A stretch of 64,000 nt of DNA from Rubripirellula lacrimiformis (GTDB lineage Bacteria > Planctomycetota > Planctomycetia > Pirellulales > Pirellulaceae). How positions within the stretch are numbered: the first letter of the stretch is position 1; each line of letters starts with the position of its first letter. Positions 55,597 to 64,000 of this stretch are shown in pieces. Location of the stretch: contig NZ_CP036525.1 in the NCBI RefSeq assembly GCF_007741535.1, forward strand, positions 4,092,001 through 4,156,000. Reading direction: 5' to 3'. Below the pieces are notes generated by a model that saw only the letters and a list, made by a program, of their open reading frames with translations, was not told the DNA's origin and did not search any database. The position numbers and the translations under genes are program-made.

Positions 55597-56070
55597 ATGA
55601 TGGCCATGATGCCACGCCGCCAGTTTAGCCTTGCAGCGTTGCTTCTGGTCACGGCTGTCACTGCCATTTTGTTTGCCGCCGGATCCCGTCACGCGCGACG
55701 GCGGGCGGCGACAATTGCGACTTACGATGCGCAGAAGATCGCTACCGATCAGGCGATTGAATCATTTGCCGAAACACTGATCTCCGAAGGATGGGCCGTT
55801 ACCAACTCGTCCGTGCGCCAGGGTGGTAGCGGGGAATGGCGGACACGTGCGATGCTGAGTTGCACGCAGCCCGGCCAGCCAAGTGTTCTGTGCAATGCTT
55901 CTGTGATGGGTTTTGTATCGCACGACGACGCTGATCGACCAGACTGGCTTCACATTCTTCCCATGCGACTCTCGTCACACCGTGGGAAGCTTGACGACCG
56001 ATTCATCGCAGTACTCGTTTCGACGCTCGAAAAACACCAGTGGCAATACACGGTGCAGTCCAGTGAATAA
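55597..56070 (+). CDS. Small membrane-anchored hypothetical protein
   Basis: 157 residues from the ATG at 55597; several ATG codons follow within 12 nt. After PRRQFSL comes one membrane helix (AALLLVTAVTAILFAAG), the RRxFSLxxLLLxxxxxA leader common in planctomycete short proteins, then about 120 residues outside or inside the membrane with no known domain. Its last 8 nt overlap the GTG of the next gene (GTGAATAA), so the two are probably co-translated. Confidence 0.65.
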   Translation: MMAMMPRRQFSLAALLLVTAVTAILFAAGSRHARRRAATIATYDAQKIATDQAIESFAETLISEGWAVTNSSVRQGGSGEWRTRAMLSCTQPGQPSVLCNASVMGFVSHDDADRPDWLHILPMRLSSHRGKLDDRFIAVLVSTLEKHQWQYTVQSSE

Positions 56071-56410
56071 ATCGCAAAGGCTTCGTTATCTGGCATCCGC
56101 GATCGAGGGTTCGGGCGCCAAGGCCAACGACGCCTACGGAATCGACGCGCATGAGAGCCAATTGGCGGATCGTCACGTCGTCGCACTCGCTGGATGGGCT
56201 GATCTTCAATTCTTGATCGCCAATTTTTCACGCATCACCAATTTTTCTCTGCCGCTGATCTGCGAGTTTGGACGACTTACCGACCTCGCGATCGGTGGCA
56301 CGCGAATCACGGATTCGGCCATTCGATCAGCCAAATTCCCGGACTCGATCACCCATCTGTCGCTCTCCGATATCCCGCTGACGGAATCCAGTGTGGAGAA
56401 CATCCGGTAG
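56063..56410 (+). CDS. Small leucine-rich-repeat-like protein
   Basis: 115 residues from a GTG overlapping the previous stop by 8 nt. The C-terminal half carries two or three LRR-like units (LQFLIANFSRITNFSLPLIC, LTDLAIGGTRITDSAIRSA, ITHLSLSDIPLTESSVENI). The N-terminus (NKSQRLRYLASAIEGSG) has no signal peptide. Probably a cytosolic interaction protein coupled to the upstream membrane protein. It may be truncated: a coding-like frame continues just after its stop. Confidence 0.55.
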   Translation: MNKSQRLRYLASAIEGSGAKANDAYGIDAHESQLADRHVVALAGWADLQFLIANFSRITNFSLPLICEFGRLTDLAIGGTRITDSAIRSAKFPDSITHLSLSDIPLTESSVENIR

Positions 56411-56424
56411 GATGGGGGCAACTT

Positions 56425-56556
56425 TTGACTTCGGCACAGCAGCGTGCGATCATCTCGACTTTGAAGCTGATCCGAGAACATCCAAACTACGCGCACGACC
56501 GACACGAGATTGATTCGGCGATTCAGGATCTGTTTGTCGCATCGAATGTGAAGTGA
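56425..56556 (+). CDS. Possible short ORF or frameshifted tail
   Basis: 43 codons from a TTG (start uncertain): an amphipathic helical sequence (SAQQRAIISTLKLIREHPNY ... IDSAIQDLFV) of coding character. It begins 14 nt after the LRR-like stop in another frame, so it is either a tiny separate gene or a tail split off by a frameshift. Confidence 0.3.
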   Translation: MTSAQQRAIISTLKLIREHPNYAHDRHEIDSAIQDLFVASNVK

Positions 56557-56659
56557 TCAAGCCGCACGCCCCAGTAGCGATGCTGGACTTATGGATCGAC
56601 AATCCCCGGTTGCGATCGGTGGATCGCAACCGTTCCCCGCATGAAGGACGCTCGTCGCC

Positions 56660-57163
56660 GTGGTGCTGAAACGCGAAACGAACGTCTTCACCCAATTTGT
56701 CGCGGTTGTGCTGCTTGCTCCGGTGTTCTTGCTGATCATCCCGCTGCTGCTCGCATGGCTTGTCTGCATGTTGGTCTATGGCGCCGCGCTGACTTTCATC
56801 GTTTGGCTGCTGTGGGGCGCCCGGGGGATCGACACTTTGGTGGTCTATTCCGACAGCCCACATTGGCGTGACTACATGACCGATTCGGTGATCCCTCGAC
56901 TCCAAGGTCGTGCCATCATTCTGAACTGGTCTGAACGTCGGCACTGGCGGACGCTTTCCCTGCCGGTCGCTGTTTTCCGCTTCTTCGCAGGCGATCGCGA
57001 ATACAATCCAATCGTGATTGTTTTGCGACCGTTTCGGTATCCACAGGCGTTTCGCTATTGGCAACCGTTTCGTGATCGCAAGCACGGGAATCTTGCGGCA
57101 CTGCAAAAAGTTGAGTCGTCTCTCGACGCGTGCCTGCACCGCAATACCTCCAAGGGTGAATAG
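56660..57163 (+). CDS. Hypothetical membrane protein
   Basis: 167 residues from a GTG at 56660, with AAGGA about 13 nt upstream. Two closely spaced N-terminal membrane helices (VAVVLLAPVFLLIIPLLLAW, LVYGAALTFIVWLLW) are followed by a soluble domain of about 115 residues (GIDTLVVYSDSPHWRDYMTD, IPRLQGRAIILNWSERRHW). The family was not recognised. Its stop overlaps the GTG of a 32-codon ORF. Confidence 0.6.
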   Translation: MVLKRETNVFTQFVAVVLLAPVFLLIIPLLLAWLVCMLVYGAALTFIVWLLWGARGIDTLVVYSDSPHWRDYMTDSVIPRLQGRAIILNWSERRHWRTLSLPVAVFRFFAGDREYNPIVIVLRPFRYPQAFRYWQPFRDRKHGNLAALQKVESSLDACLHRNTSKGE

Positions 57164-57254
57164 TTTCATCCGACGTTTGACCACACGACGTTTGCTGCTC
57201 GTCACTGCGATCGTCGCCGGCTGTGCGATCGTGATCAGATTGCTCGGGTGCTAG
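57156..57254 (+). CDS. Small single-helix membrane peptide
   Basis: 32 codons from a GTG overlapping the previous stop by 8 nt (GTGAATAG). It encodes basic residues then one helix (LTTRRLLLVTAIVAGCAIVI), similar to the RR-F-SL-LLLVTA leader of the gene at 55597. It could be a real peptide or the leader of a truncated gene. Confidence 0.4.
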   Translation: MNSFIRRLTTRRLLLVTAIVAGCAIVIRLLGC

Positions 57255-58074
57255 ACGGTGTACACTATCGAACTTTCCGTCTTTCTGGTTTCCAGCATCT
57301 GGTCGAAAACAATGTTGTATTCAGCTCTGTGTTTGCTCGTCCTGATCGGAAGTCCATCACGAATGCAGTTCGAAGGCTCCGCTCAGCCCGAACTTGATTC
57401 AACCATTGAACCGGGCAAAGGAGATGACGAAAAGCGAATGTTGTATCTGCCGCTGTACAGAGGCCCCGTCCATCGGCAGCGGAAGTCAATTCGGGCATTG
57501 ACGCCCCGTCATAGCGCTCGTGGCAATTGGATTTGTTGCCGCGTCGAAAGTGCAAGCGGGAAGTGGAAGCGGTCGCAACCTGTTTGAAAAGTACCAACCA
57601 CTGGTGCTAGCGACCGCGCTTTCGCTGACCCAATTCATATTCATTGTCCCGGTTCTCGTCTGCGTTTTTGCCCCCACCCTTCGGCTATGAAGCGCGGCTT
57701 GAGTTGCCTTACCACAGCCGGACGGGGGATATCCGTTCGTAGCCCGCGTTTGGATCCTAGGCCTGGTTGTTTTGTTTGCGGGTGGCTTGACCGGATGTCG
57801 GGGGGATTGAGGAGTCGAGTACGAGGACCGCGATGCTGAGCGGGTGTACGAAGATGATCGGCTGCTAGAGTTCGGACGCTGGCGCGTCCTTGGACGCCGA
57901 CAACATCACATTGCCATCGCTTGCCGACGAAGCGGTAGCCAATCCGGAATCGACCGCAGCCACATTCGGATAATGGGTTCTTAAAGACGAGCGATCAACA
58001 ATTGTCGTTTCTTTCTTCGCCCTCGCTCGAACTCTCTCCCCCCGCAAACCGCTGCGCGGCGGTGGCGAGATGAC
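57255..58074. other. Degenerate region with coding-like fragments
   Basis: About 820 bp. Two coding-like pieces are visible: an exported-looking N-terminus near 57312-57450 (MLYSALCLLVLIGSPS) and, in another frame, a C-terminal piece at 57520-57690 with two helices (VAIGFVAASKVQ; LVLATALSLTQFIFIVPVLV). These could be ends of one frameshifted membrane protein. The rest shows no gene. Confidence 0.35.
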
Positions 58075-58425
58075 TTGAATCGCGACACGGATGGATCACT
58101 CGTTGCTTACGAACCGCCCACCAGAACGACCACGCTCATGGGAACTTCTCAACACTGCTGGCGAACGCGGATCGCATGGTTTTTCTATGCTTCGTTGTGG
58201 GCGGTTTTTGCGATGATTCAAGGACTGGTCACTTTTACGCGTTTCGGTGAAGAATCAGTGATCCCAGAACATGGTCCAGACCTGTTTCTCGCCATGATCG
58301 TCCTTTCGACAATCTGCTTCTGCTCATTCGCATCGTTGTTGACGGCACTTTTCGCACGCAAATGGCGATTGTCGCTCGCATCGGTAGTCACGTCGTTTTT
58401 GCTTTTCGGCTGGCTTCTCCTATGA
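58075..58425 (+). CDS. Small hypothetical membrane protein
   Basis: 116 residues from a TTG at 58075; an ATG at 58138 is the alternative. Three membrane helices (AWFFYASLWAVFAMIQGLVT, LFLAMIVLSTICFCSFASLL, LASVVTSFLLFGWLLL). No family recognised. Confidence 0.5.
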   Translation: MNRDTDGSLVAYEPPTRTTTLMGTSQHCWRTRIAWFFYASLWAVFAMIQGLVTFTRFGEESVIPEHGPDLFLAMIVLSTICFCSFASLLTALFARKWRLSLASVVTSFLLFGWLLL

Positions 58426-58507
58426 TCCTCTGTTTGCCGAGTCGGCCTGTGGCGAAATCGGGGGAAGCGTACCGCTTGCCGTGAGCGTGATCGTAAGACG
58501 TCGAGTT

Positions 58508-58582
58508 GGGGCACTCGGGTATGGGGGCACTCGAGTACGGGGCACTCGAGTACGGGGCACTCGAATACGGGGCACTCGTTAC
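58508..58582. repeat. 15-bp tandem repeat, five units
   Basis: Unit GGGGCACTCGAGTAC. Units 2 and 3 are identical, unit 4 has one change, and units 1 and 5 are degenerate. Lies in the gap between two small membrane-protein genes. CACTCGAGT is itself nearly self-complementary. Confidence 0.85.
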
Positions 58583-58706
58583 GCGAAGCGAAGCAGTCTG
58601 CATGCACCGCTTGATCGAGTCGAGTGCCCCCCTTTTGTTGGGGGGGCGCTTCGTGGTCTCTCTTACATTGCTAGTGATGGATTTCGCCATCGTCAGGAAG
58701 TGAATC

Positions 58707-58892
58707 ATGACCGTTCCGCTGAAAGACCAACCGGGAGACGAGTTTGGCGACCGTCCGGGCGGCCGCGTCAACCAAGTCGTCGTGAAGCTTTGCATTTTGC
58801 TGTTCCTGTTATCAGGGCTGGCGACGGGCGTCGCGCTGATCGCGATGAGTCTCGCTCCCGTGTTCGGCCGATTCTGGGAATTCTGGAAGTGA
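58707..58892 (+). CDS. Small single-pass membrane protein
   Basis: 61 residues, with ATG preceded by AGGAAG. A hydrophilic N-terminus is followed by one long helix (VVKLCILLFLLSGLATGVAL, continuing to MSLAPVF). No family recognised. Confidence 0.5.
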   Translation: MTVPLKDQPGDEFGDRPGGRVNQVVVKLCILLFLLSGLATGVALIAMSLAPVFGRFWEFWK

Positions 58893-59075
58893 TGATCCCG
58901 TCTTTCGTGTGCGGCCTGACCTGCCGCCTGACCTATTGCTTGACCTATTGCACAGCGCGGTCCAATCGCCAGACCGTCACTGAATTCAACTCACCCCATG
59001 GTCGAACCATCTTGCGTGCGGGGATGGCAGTGCGTTGGATGGCGAAATATGGTTTGAACCGCTGTCGTGGATGGC

Positions 59076-59274
59076 GTGTTCGGTCCGCGATGTCCATTCT
59101 CTCGAAACCTCTGGTGCTTGCATGAGTCCTTCTCGACGGATCCTGGAATCGACTTTGGCGTTTGCTGCGGTTGTTTATGCCACGTCATGTTTGTGCGACA
59201 GCGTCGGGTATTCACGCGACCCGATCGAATCGGCGAAGCTAGAAATCAGCGCCGAGGCGGACGTGATTCGTGAT
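59076..59274 (+). repeat. 199-bp direct repeat, copy 1
   Basis: 197 of 199 bases match copy 2 at 60777-60975 (differences near 59112 and 59155). It comprises 46 bp upstream plus the first 51 codons of the exported-protein gene that is intact at 60823. Confidence 0.95.
59122..59274 (+). pseudogene. 5-prime fragment of the exported protein at 60823
   Basis: It encodes the same first 51 residues (SPSRRILESTLAFAAVVYAT ... AEADVIRD) as the intact copy, then diverges abruptly into unrelated Arg/Pro-rich sequence that runs open to 59703. A truncated duplicate, with the start region still present. Confidence 0.8.
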
Positions 59275-59657
59275 CTACTCGTAATCGAAATGATGCGTCA
59301 GTCACCGGTACACTCATCAACCTATAGAGCTGATTTCGTCCGCCTTTTGATCGGCAAGGTTTCTTCGCCTTTTGCAGGCGGCATCAGTTGTACCGACTCG
59401 CTACGTTTGCAGCACGACCGCACCGTACGCTACCGAGAGCGGCCTACCCATCCTCAAACGCCCGGAACCCCATCGGAGGGGTGGTGTCGGCGAGAAAGCC
59501 GGATTTGTTGGATGGCCCCTCTGCCGAGACGTTGCAAACCCCCTAGTTTTTCATTAAATTCGAAAAGCCGGAACGTATTTCAATCGTTACAGTCGGAGCA
59601 TATTCGGCATGCTTGTCGCAATATCTTTGCAACCAAACCTGTTTTGAGGACACCAAC
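59275..59657. other. Spacer between the truncated copy and the PEP-CTERM gene
   Basis: 383 bp. No gene was seen apart from the run-on frame of the truncated copy. An AT-rich stretch at about 59544-59580 is the likely promoter zone of the PEP-CTERM gene. Confidence 0.4.
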
Positions 59658-60476
59658 GTGCTTCACCATCGCCTTTGCTTTTTTGCTGCCCTGGCAGGCT
59701 TAGCGTTTGCAACATCCGTCTGTCCAGCCGGAGTAATCCCCGTCGATCTAAACAGCGGTTGGGCGCTCGCCGGCCCAGCAGGCAATGGTAATTGGCAGGT
59801 GGCACTGGACGGAAAATCTGTTTTGCAGACGACTAATGGGAATCCGACCTTTTTCGTAAGCGACGCTGATTTGTTTAACACCAACATCGTCGGCAAATTC
59901 GGAGTTGAAACCGGCGCTGATGATGACTTCATAGGGTTCGTTTTCGGATTCCAGTCCGCCGATGATGGCACTGGAATCGACAACGATTTTTTGCTGTTCG
60001 ATTGGAAGCAAGCTAACCAGAGTGCAGCTGAGGAGGGATTTGCTCTCAGTCGAGTCCAAGGAACGAATACGGAAGTCGGGGACAAATTTTGGAATCATGA
60101 CGTCGGCAATCCCGCATTCGATGTACTTGCGACCAACCAGGGTCCCACCCTGGGGTGGGCCGACAATACGGTCTACGATTTCGACCTGCTCTACACGGCC
60201 AACCGAATTAAAATTGACGTGGGTGTGGCAGGGGGGGCCTTGCAAACGATCTTCGATATTAATGGCAGTTTTCAGTCAGGACGATTTGGTTTTTATAACT
60301 ACTCGCAGAGTGCCGTCCGCTATCAAGGGTTCACAGAAGAAGCCGTCCCACCGCCAAGTGGAGCGGTTCCCGAGCCAAGTACGATCCTCACGTTTGCCGG
60401 AGTCCTGTTTGCAGGGATGATCCAGCGTCGGCGTCGACAGAACGTGAGTCCTGCCTCGCGTCTGCGGAACGTTTAG
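59658..60476 (+). CDS. PEP-CTERM sorting-signal protein with thrombospondin-C-like domain
   Basis: 272 residues from a GTG with GAGGA 8 nt upstream; an open frame begins 15 codons earlier but without a site. The signal peptide ends about TSVCPAG. The body (VDLNSGWALAGPAGNGNWQV, ADDDFIGFVFGFQSADDG, DFLLFDWKQAN, IKIDVGVAGGALQTIFD, GRFGFYNYSQSAVRYQGF) is a thrombospondin C-terminal-like beta-sandwich. The C-terminus has the PEP-CTERM tripartite signal: VPEPSTILTFAGVLFAGM followed by RRRR. It should be processed by an exosortase (EpsH/XrtA type, not in this window) and exported to the surface or matrix. It lies between two 199-bp direct repeats. Confidence 0.9.
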   Translation: MLHHRLCFFAALAGLAFATSVCPAGVIPVDLNSGWALAGPAGNGNWQVALDGKSVLQTTNGNPTFFVSDADLFNTNIVGKFGVETGADDDFIGFVFGFQSADDGTGIDNDFLLFDWKQANQSAAEEGFALSRVQGTNTEVGDKFWNHDVGNPAFDVLATNQGPTLGWADNTVYDFDLLYTANRIKIDVGVAGGALQTIFDINGSFQSGRFGFYNYSQSAVRYQGFTEEAVPPPSGAVPEPSTILTFAGVLFAGMIQRRRRQNVSPASRLRNV

Positions 60477-60822
60477 TCGTTTCGCACGCCTCCAAAGCTG
60501 GCTAGGATTCACTCTGCGGTCAACGGTTCAAATGTTGCTGTTGCTGTTGCTGATGCCATCGAGTTCGGTCAGCCAAGAATCAGGACTTATCTGAACCGTT
60601 GCCTTGCGCATTCCGCAGATGATTGGCAGTAGGTGGTTACGGCGCAGAGATACCGACCATATCCGTCGGTATGGTGGCATTGGTGCTTTCGTCGGCACTC
60701 GCAATACGTGCGACGTCTCCGCAGCTGGGGGAACAACCAAGGGTTTGATTTCGGCGGAATCAGCGTCCTTCCGAGGGTGTTCGGTCCGCGATGTCCATTC
60801 TCTCGAAACCTGTGGTGCTTGC
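60477..60822. other. Intergenic region before the intact exported-protein gene
   Basis: 346 bp. It holds a short GTTGCT-type trinucleotide run near 60534-60552 and the start of repeat copy 2 (60777). No gene was recognised, although the following frame is open from 60604. Confidence 0.35.
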
Positions 60823-60975
60823 ATGAGTCCTTCTCGACGGATCCTGGAATCGACCTTGGCGTTTGCTGCGGTTGTTTATGCCACGTCATGTTTGTGCGAC
60901 AGCGTCGGGTATTCACGCGACCCGATCGAATCGGCGAAGCTAGAAATCAGCGCCGAGGCGGACGTGATTCGTGAT
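60777..60975 (+). repeat. 199-bp direct repeat, copy 2
   Basis: Partner of 59076-59274, about 1.7 kb away in the same orientation. It covers 46 bp upstream and the first 51 codons of the gene at 60823. Confidence 0.95.
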
Positions 60976-61230
60976 TTGATCACTCGGCGGAATTCGGAGG
61001 TTTCGGTTCGCAGTGCCATGGATCCCTCGGTAGTTTCACTGGACAAGCAGATCGAAGAATTGCGGACGCACACCAATCTTCCGCCCTACTGGCCACGCGA
61101 CAACGATCGCTTGCGAAACTATCGAGCGACTGGAAACGCACAACCAACCATCGATGCGTTGGTAGATCGTGTGCTGCTCCTAGAGGCCGAGGTTCGAGCG
61201 CTCAAGACGAAACAAAACGTCGGTGAGTGA
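60823..61230 (+). CDS. Exported hypothetical protein with C-terminal coiled coil
   Basis: 135 residues. The signal-like N-terminus SRRILESTLAFAAVVYATSC may be a lipoprotein signal (Cys about 23). The middle is polar (DPIESAKLEISAEADVIRDL, DKQIEELRTHTNLPPYWPRD) and the C-terminus a short coiled coil (IDALVDRVLLLEAEVRALKT). No family recognised. Its first 51 codons exist as a truncated second copy at 59122. Confidence 0.7.
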   Translation: MSPSRRILESTLAFAAVVYATSCLCDSVGYSRDPIESAKLEISAEADVIRDLITRRNSEVSVRSAMDPSVVSLDKQIEELRTHTNLPPYWPRDNDRLRNYRATGNAQPTIDALVDRVLLLEAEVRALKTKQNVGE

Positions 61231-61513
61231 TTCGGTACGTGACGTAGAACGGCCTTTCTAGGCCGTCGAGTGGTGGGGATGGGTGTCGTGGTGACGGCCT
61301 GGAAAGACCGTTTTACTTTCGATTGCCGATTCGGCATTTCGCGGCGTTTGGGGCGATTTCGCGCAGCGTTCTTCTGGTCTTGGTTTCCCGCGGGATTCGG
61401 TGATTGCGTGTCCGCAGGTTGCTGTCATTTTCCGCAATCCTCGGCCCATCTGCCCACTTTCCTTCGATAGACTAGGAGTGCACCCTGCCCCCCAACAGAG
61501 ATAGTGAACGCTG

Positions 61514-64000
61514 ATGATCCGCATGAAATCCCCCATGGCCAATGTTCACAAGCTCCGTCGTGACGCACTGAAACGTCGACGAATGCTGGCCGAGACGCTC
61601 GAATCTCGTCAACTGCTGGCCGGCGAATGGGGCGACACGGCGCCGTCGGACCAGGCGTTGGTCTCGTCCATGAACGCGGAGGGTGAAGGTCTGGTTCAGG
61701 AGACGACCGAGACCATCGACGCGGCGGCCCAGGTCGGCAGCGATTCGATCGACTCGTTCGCCAGCGGACTTCGGCAGGCGGTTGGTCAAATTTCTCGCGT
61801 GCTGTCTGCGGTCAATCACCTGCCAGGCTTGGCCAGCGAGATTCCGTACCTGGGGTCGATCGTGCCAGAATCGATAGGCGGGACGACGATCGTCGATACC
61901 GAATCGATCGCATCGTTGTTCAACTTGGTGGAACGTTTTGACACCGAAGTGTTGCTGCCGCTGGAAACGTTTCTGGAAAACGATCCGGCAGCGACCGCGC
62001 AGAGTTTGATCGCGGAGTTTGATTTTCTAGAAGCCGTTCAGGGGATCAGCGGTGGCACACAGGCGGTCCGCCTGAACTTCAATCCGGTCACTCAGTTCAA
62101 CGCGACGCTGTCCAGTTTGCTGGATCCGATCACGTCCCAAGCCGATTCGCTGCTGCAGCAGATCCAAGGCGAGTCGTTGGCGACGATCGTGCCGCTGAAT
62201 TTGGGCACCGAGAATCTATCGTTCGACATTTTACGCGACGCGGCGACTCGCGAATTTGCCGTACGCATTCCTAACTTCAGCATCGGACTGGACCGACCGC
62301 TGACGTTACCGGTTGATTTCACCGCCAGCATCGGTTTGCTGTCCGGCGGTGTGACCGGCGGCAGCATTTCGTTGGACGCTGGGCTGGACGTGGCGTTTGG
62401 GGACGCCTTTGGTGCCGTCATCAACACCGGCGACTTAGGTGGCGCATTCGGGCTGGAATCTTTGCTGGAGGTTTCGATCTCTGATTTGATTGACGACATC
62501 AGCCTGACCTATCGCGGCGAAGGACTGAACGTGAACCTGCCGTTCCATTTTGATGTCGCCGGTTTTGGCAGTGGGAACACACCGCCGGTGTTGACCTTGA
62601 CCGACAGCAACCCGTTTGATTCGCAGATCCCCGAATTGGATCTGATCGTGCCAGAGGGTGCGGACTACTCGCCGCAGTCGATCTTCAGTTTTCAAACGCT
62701 GGACCCCGCCGGGCTGGTGTCGTCGATCGAGCAGATTGGAACCTTGATCGGCGCTTGGGAAGACGGCGACTTACTGAACTTTCCGATCCCGTTAGCCGGC
62801 AACACGACGATTGGCGACGCGGTTCAGTTTGCGACCAGCTTTACCAACAACGTGACATCGTTCTTGAAGGGCGACGACGGCACACCAGCGTTCGCATCGA
62901 TTCAGGAATTCGTGAATTTGATCCCCGGTGTGAACATCAACGTCGCTGACTCGCTCAGCGACGTGGTGGTCTACGACCCCGTGCGGATGGCGCTGGACAT
63001 CGATCTGCAATACTTTTCACAGTTGGAACCGATCGTTGCGCAGGCCGACTTGAACTTCGTCGCCGGCGTGAACGATTTCGAACTCGGTTCGTTCACGATG
63101 GATCCAGGCGCCGATGGTACCGACAACCTGTTGACCATCACCGGTGACGTCACCACCGGCATGAAAATCTCCATCGATCTGTCCCCGCCGAGCCAACAGC
63201 GAAACGGAAAGGTGAATGTGGCCGAGACGATCTCCTCGCAAGCAAGCGGCGCGACAAGCGTTGTGGATGTGCTGGCACGTCAAGGCATTGGGTACCTGCG
63301 GGGCCGTTCGATCGCGACTCAGATCCAAACGTCTAACGGCGAATCCTACACACTCGACTTTGGTCCCATCACGGATTCGACTCGAATTGGGGATTTGATC
63401 GATCGCGGTCGAGTGATCGTTCAAGGCGAGCTTAAGGTTGATGTCCGTTTCGAAGATGACCGTTTGGTTTTGCTTGACACAACACTTGGCGGTGGTGCAT
63501 TTCAGTTAATAGCAGAAGATCAAGAATTCTTTACCCAGCTGTTTCCTAACCCTGCCGACGGAAATCGTTTGGAGAGTGTTCCGCTGTCAGACGCGATCGA
63601 GATCACACGAGACACTCTGTTAGAAACATTCTTTGACCCCTTCGATGCACAGCTTGATCAAGACAGTCGCGACGTGGTTATGTCGATGCGAGATGGGACG
63701 TCCCGGACAGTCTCCTTTGGGAAACTGAGAGATCGGACGGTTGGGGACTTGCTGGATGCTTTCACACTTTCTGCGGCGGGTGTGTCTCAAACGCTGGCGT
63801 CATTTTCGGGACGTTCGGTTGTGCTGCGTGACAAGACAGTGCCGGACGCCAGCAACCGTTTTTCGGTGGTTTGGGGGGATGGCCAAGGAACAACGTTGCT
63901 GCAAGCGATTGTCCCGATCGGATACGACCGCGTCCAAAGTTCGGAGGTCGATTCGGCGATCTTAGTCGGCCAGAGCGTCGATTCGGCATTCCCAATCAGT
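61514..64000 (+). CDS. Large secreted protein with planctomycete LExRxLLA motif, C-terminus cut by window edge
   Basis: 829 codons visible, still open at the right edge. The N-terminus has a basic segment and the export/anchoring motif LAETLESRQLLAGEW, as in the giant beta-helix protein at 42.5-50.1 kb. The remaining sequence is beta-rich, Asp/Gly/Ser-rich, with long similar strand patterns (LSFDILRDAATREFAVRIPN, VDFTASIGLLSGGVTGGSIS) and, later, segments resembling flagellin/hook-type repeats (GDLIDRGRVIVQGELKVDVR; VGDLLDAFTLSAAG). No enzymatic motif was seen. Probably an adhesin or cell-wall-surface protein. Confidence 0.8.
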   Translation, partial: MIRMKSPMANVHKLRRDALKRRRMLAETLESRQLLAGEWGDTAPSDQALVSSMNAEGEGLVQETTETIDAAAQVGSDSIDSFASGLRQAVGQISRVLSAVNHLPGLASEIPYLGSIVPESIGGTTIVDTESIASLFNLVERFDTEVLLPLETFLENDPAATAQSLIAEFDFLEAVQGISGGTQAVRLNFNPVTQFNATLSSLLDPITSQADSLLQQIQGESLATIVPLNLGTENLSFDILRDAATREFAVRIPNFSIGLDRPLTLPVDFTASIGLLSGGVTGGSISLDAGLDVAFGDAFGAVINTGDLGGAFGLESLLEVSISDLIDDISLTYRGEGLNVNLPFHFDVAGFGSGNTPPVLTLTDSNPFDSQIPELDLIVPEGADYSPQSIFSFQTLDPAGLVSSIEQIGTLIGAWEDGDLLNFPIPLAGNTTIGDAVQFATSFTNNVTSFLKGDDGTPAFASIQEFVNLIPGVNINVADSLSDVVVYDPVRMALDIDLQYFSQLEPIVAQADLNFVAGVNDFELGSFTMDPGADGTDNLLTITGDVTTGMKISIDLSPPSQQRNGKVNVAETISSQASGATSVVDVLARQGIGYLRGRSIATQIQTSNGESYTLDFGPITDSTRIGDLIDRGRVIVQGELKVDVRFEDDRLVLLDTTLGGGAFQLIAEDQEFFTQLFPNPADGNRLESVPLSDAIEITRDTLLETFFDPFDAQLDQDSRDVVMSMRDGTSRTVSFGKLRDRTVGDLLDAFTLSAAGVSQTLASFSGRSVVLRDKTVPDASNRFSVVWGDGQGTTLLQAIVPIGYDRVQSSEVDSAILVGQSVDSAFPIS

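Overview
The window reads as a planctomycete chromosome (Pirellulaceae type: Rhodopirellula, Rubripirellula and relatives). The evidence is the combination of DUF1080 and PQQ-type sugar enzymes, Ser/Thr kinases fused to WD40 or cyclic-nucleotide-binding domains, SHD1 domains, a PEP-CTERM protein, and giant secreted proteins with the LExRxLLA-type N-terminal motif. No transposase, phage gene or CRISPR array was recognised. Identifications come from reading motifs; no database search was run.

1-7.1 kb: on the minus strand, a MarR regulator, a periplasmic adaptor and an RND pump (pump cut by the left edge), with a divergent PAP2 phosphatase and a good palindromic operator candidate between them. 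A stand-alone receiver protein and a DUF892 (YciE-type) ferritin-like protein follow. 7.6-15.4 kb: a plus-strand run of DUF4235, M20 amidohydrolase and a GCS2-type carboxylate-amine ligase; then minus-strand cardiolipin synthase and alkaline phosphatase, and a plus-strand Tat-exported metallophosphoesterase. 15.5-25.7 kb: WD40 kinase, GH32 fructan hydrolase, an unknown membrane protein and a DUF4347 protein, all minus. 26.1-31.6 kb: a cNMP-domain kinase, PpnP, a PHP-type phosphatase and a long coiled-coil protein.

31.8-41.8 kb is a carbohydrate region. It holds a secreted DUF5060-type glycosidase, an MFS transporter, a hydroxypyruvate-isomerase-like TIM barrel, a secreted DUF1080 + glucose/sorbosone dehydrogenase fusion, a PQQ-like beta-propeller protein and a Kelch protein. 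Together these look like extracytoplasmic sugar cleavage and oxidation followed by uptake and isomerisation. Four near-identical palindromic repeats (42.0-42.5 kb) separate this region from a 2.5-kilo-residue secreted beta-helix protein with an embedded CHRD domain and a C-terminal dockerin (42.5-50.1 kb).

Rex, tRNA-Gln(UUG) and its terminator (50.9-51.85 kb) are followed by a gene-poor stretch (51.9-61.3 kb) that looks accessory. It has short membrane or exported proteins, often starting with GTG and overlapping the previous gene by 8 nt; a YHYH+SHD1 protein overlapping a DUF350 gene; an SHD1+SNase secreted nuclease; a PEP-CTERM protein between two 199-bp direct repeats; and several gene-less intervals. 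The right edge cuts a second large LExRxLLA secreted protein.
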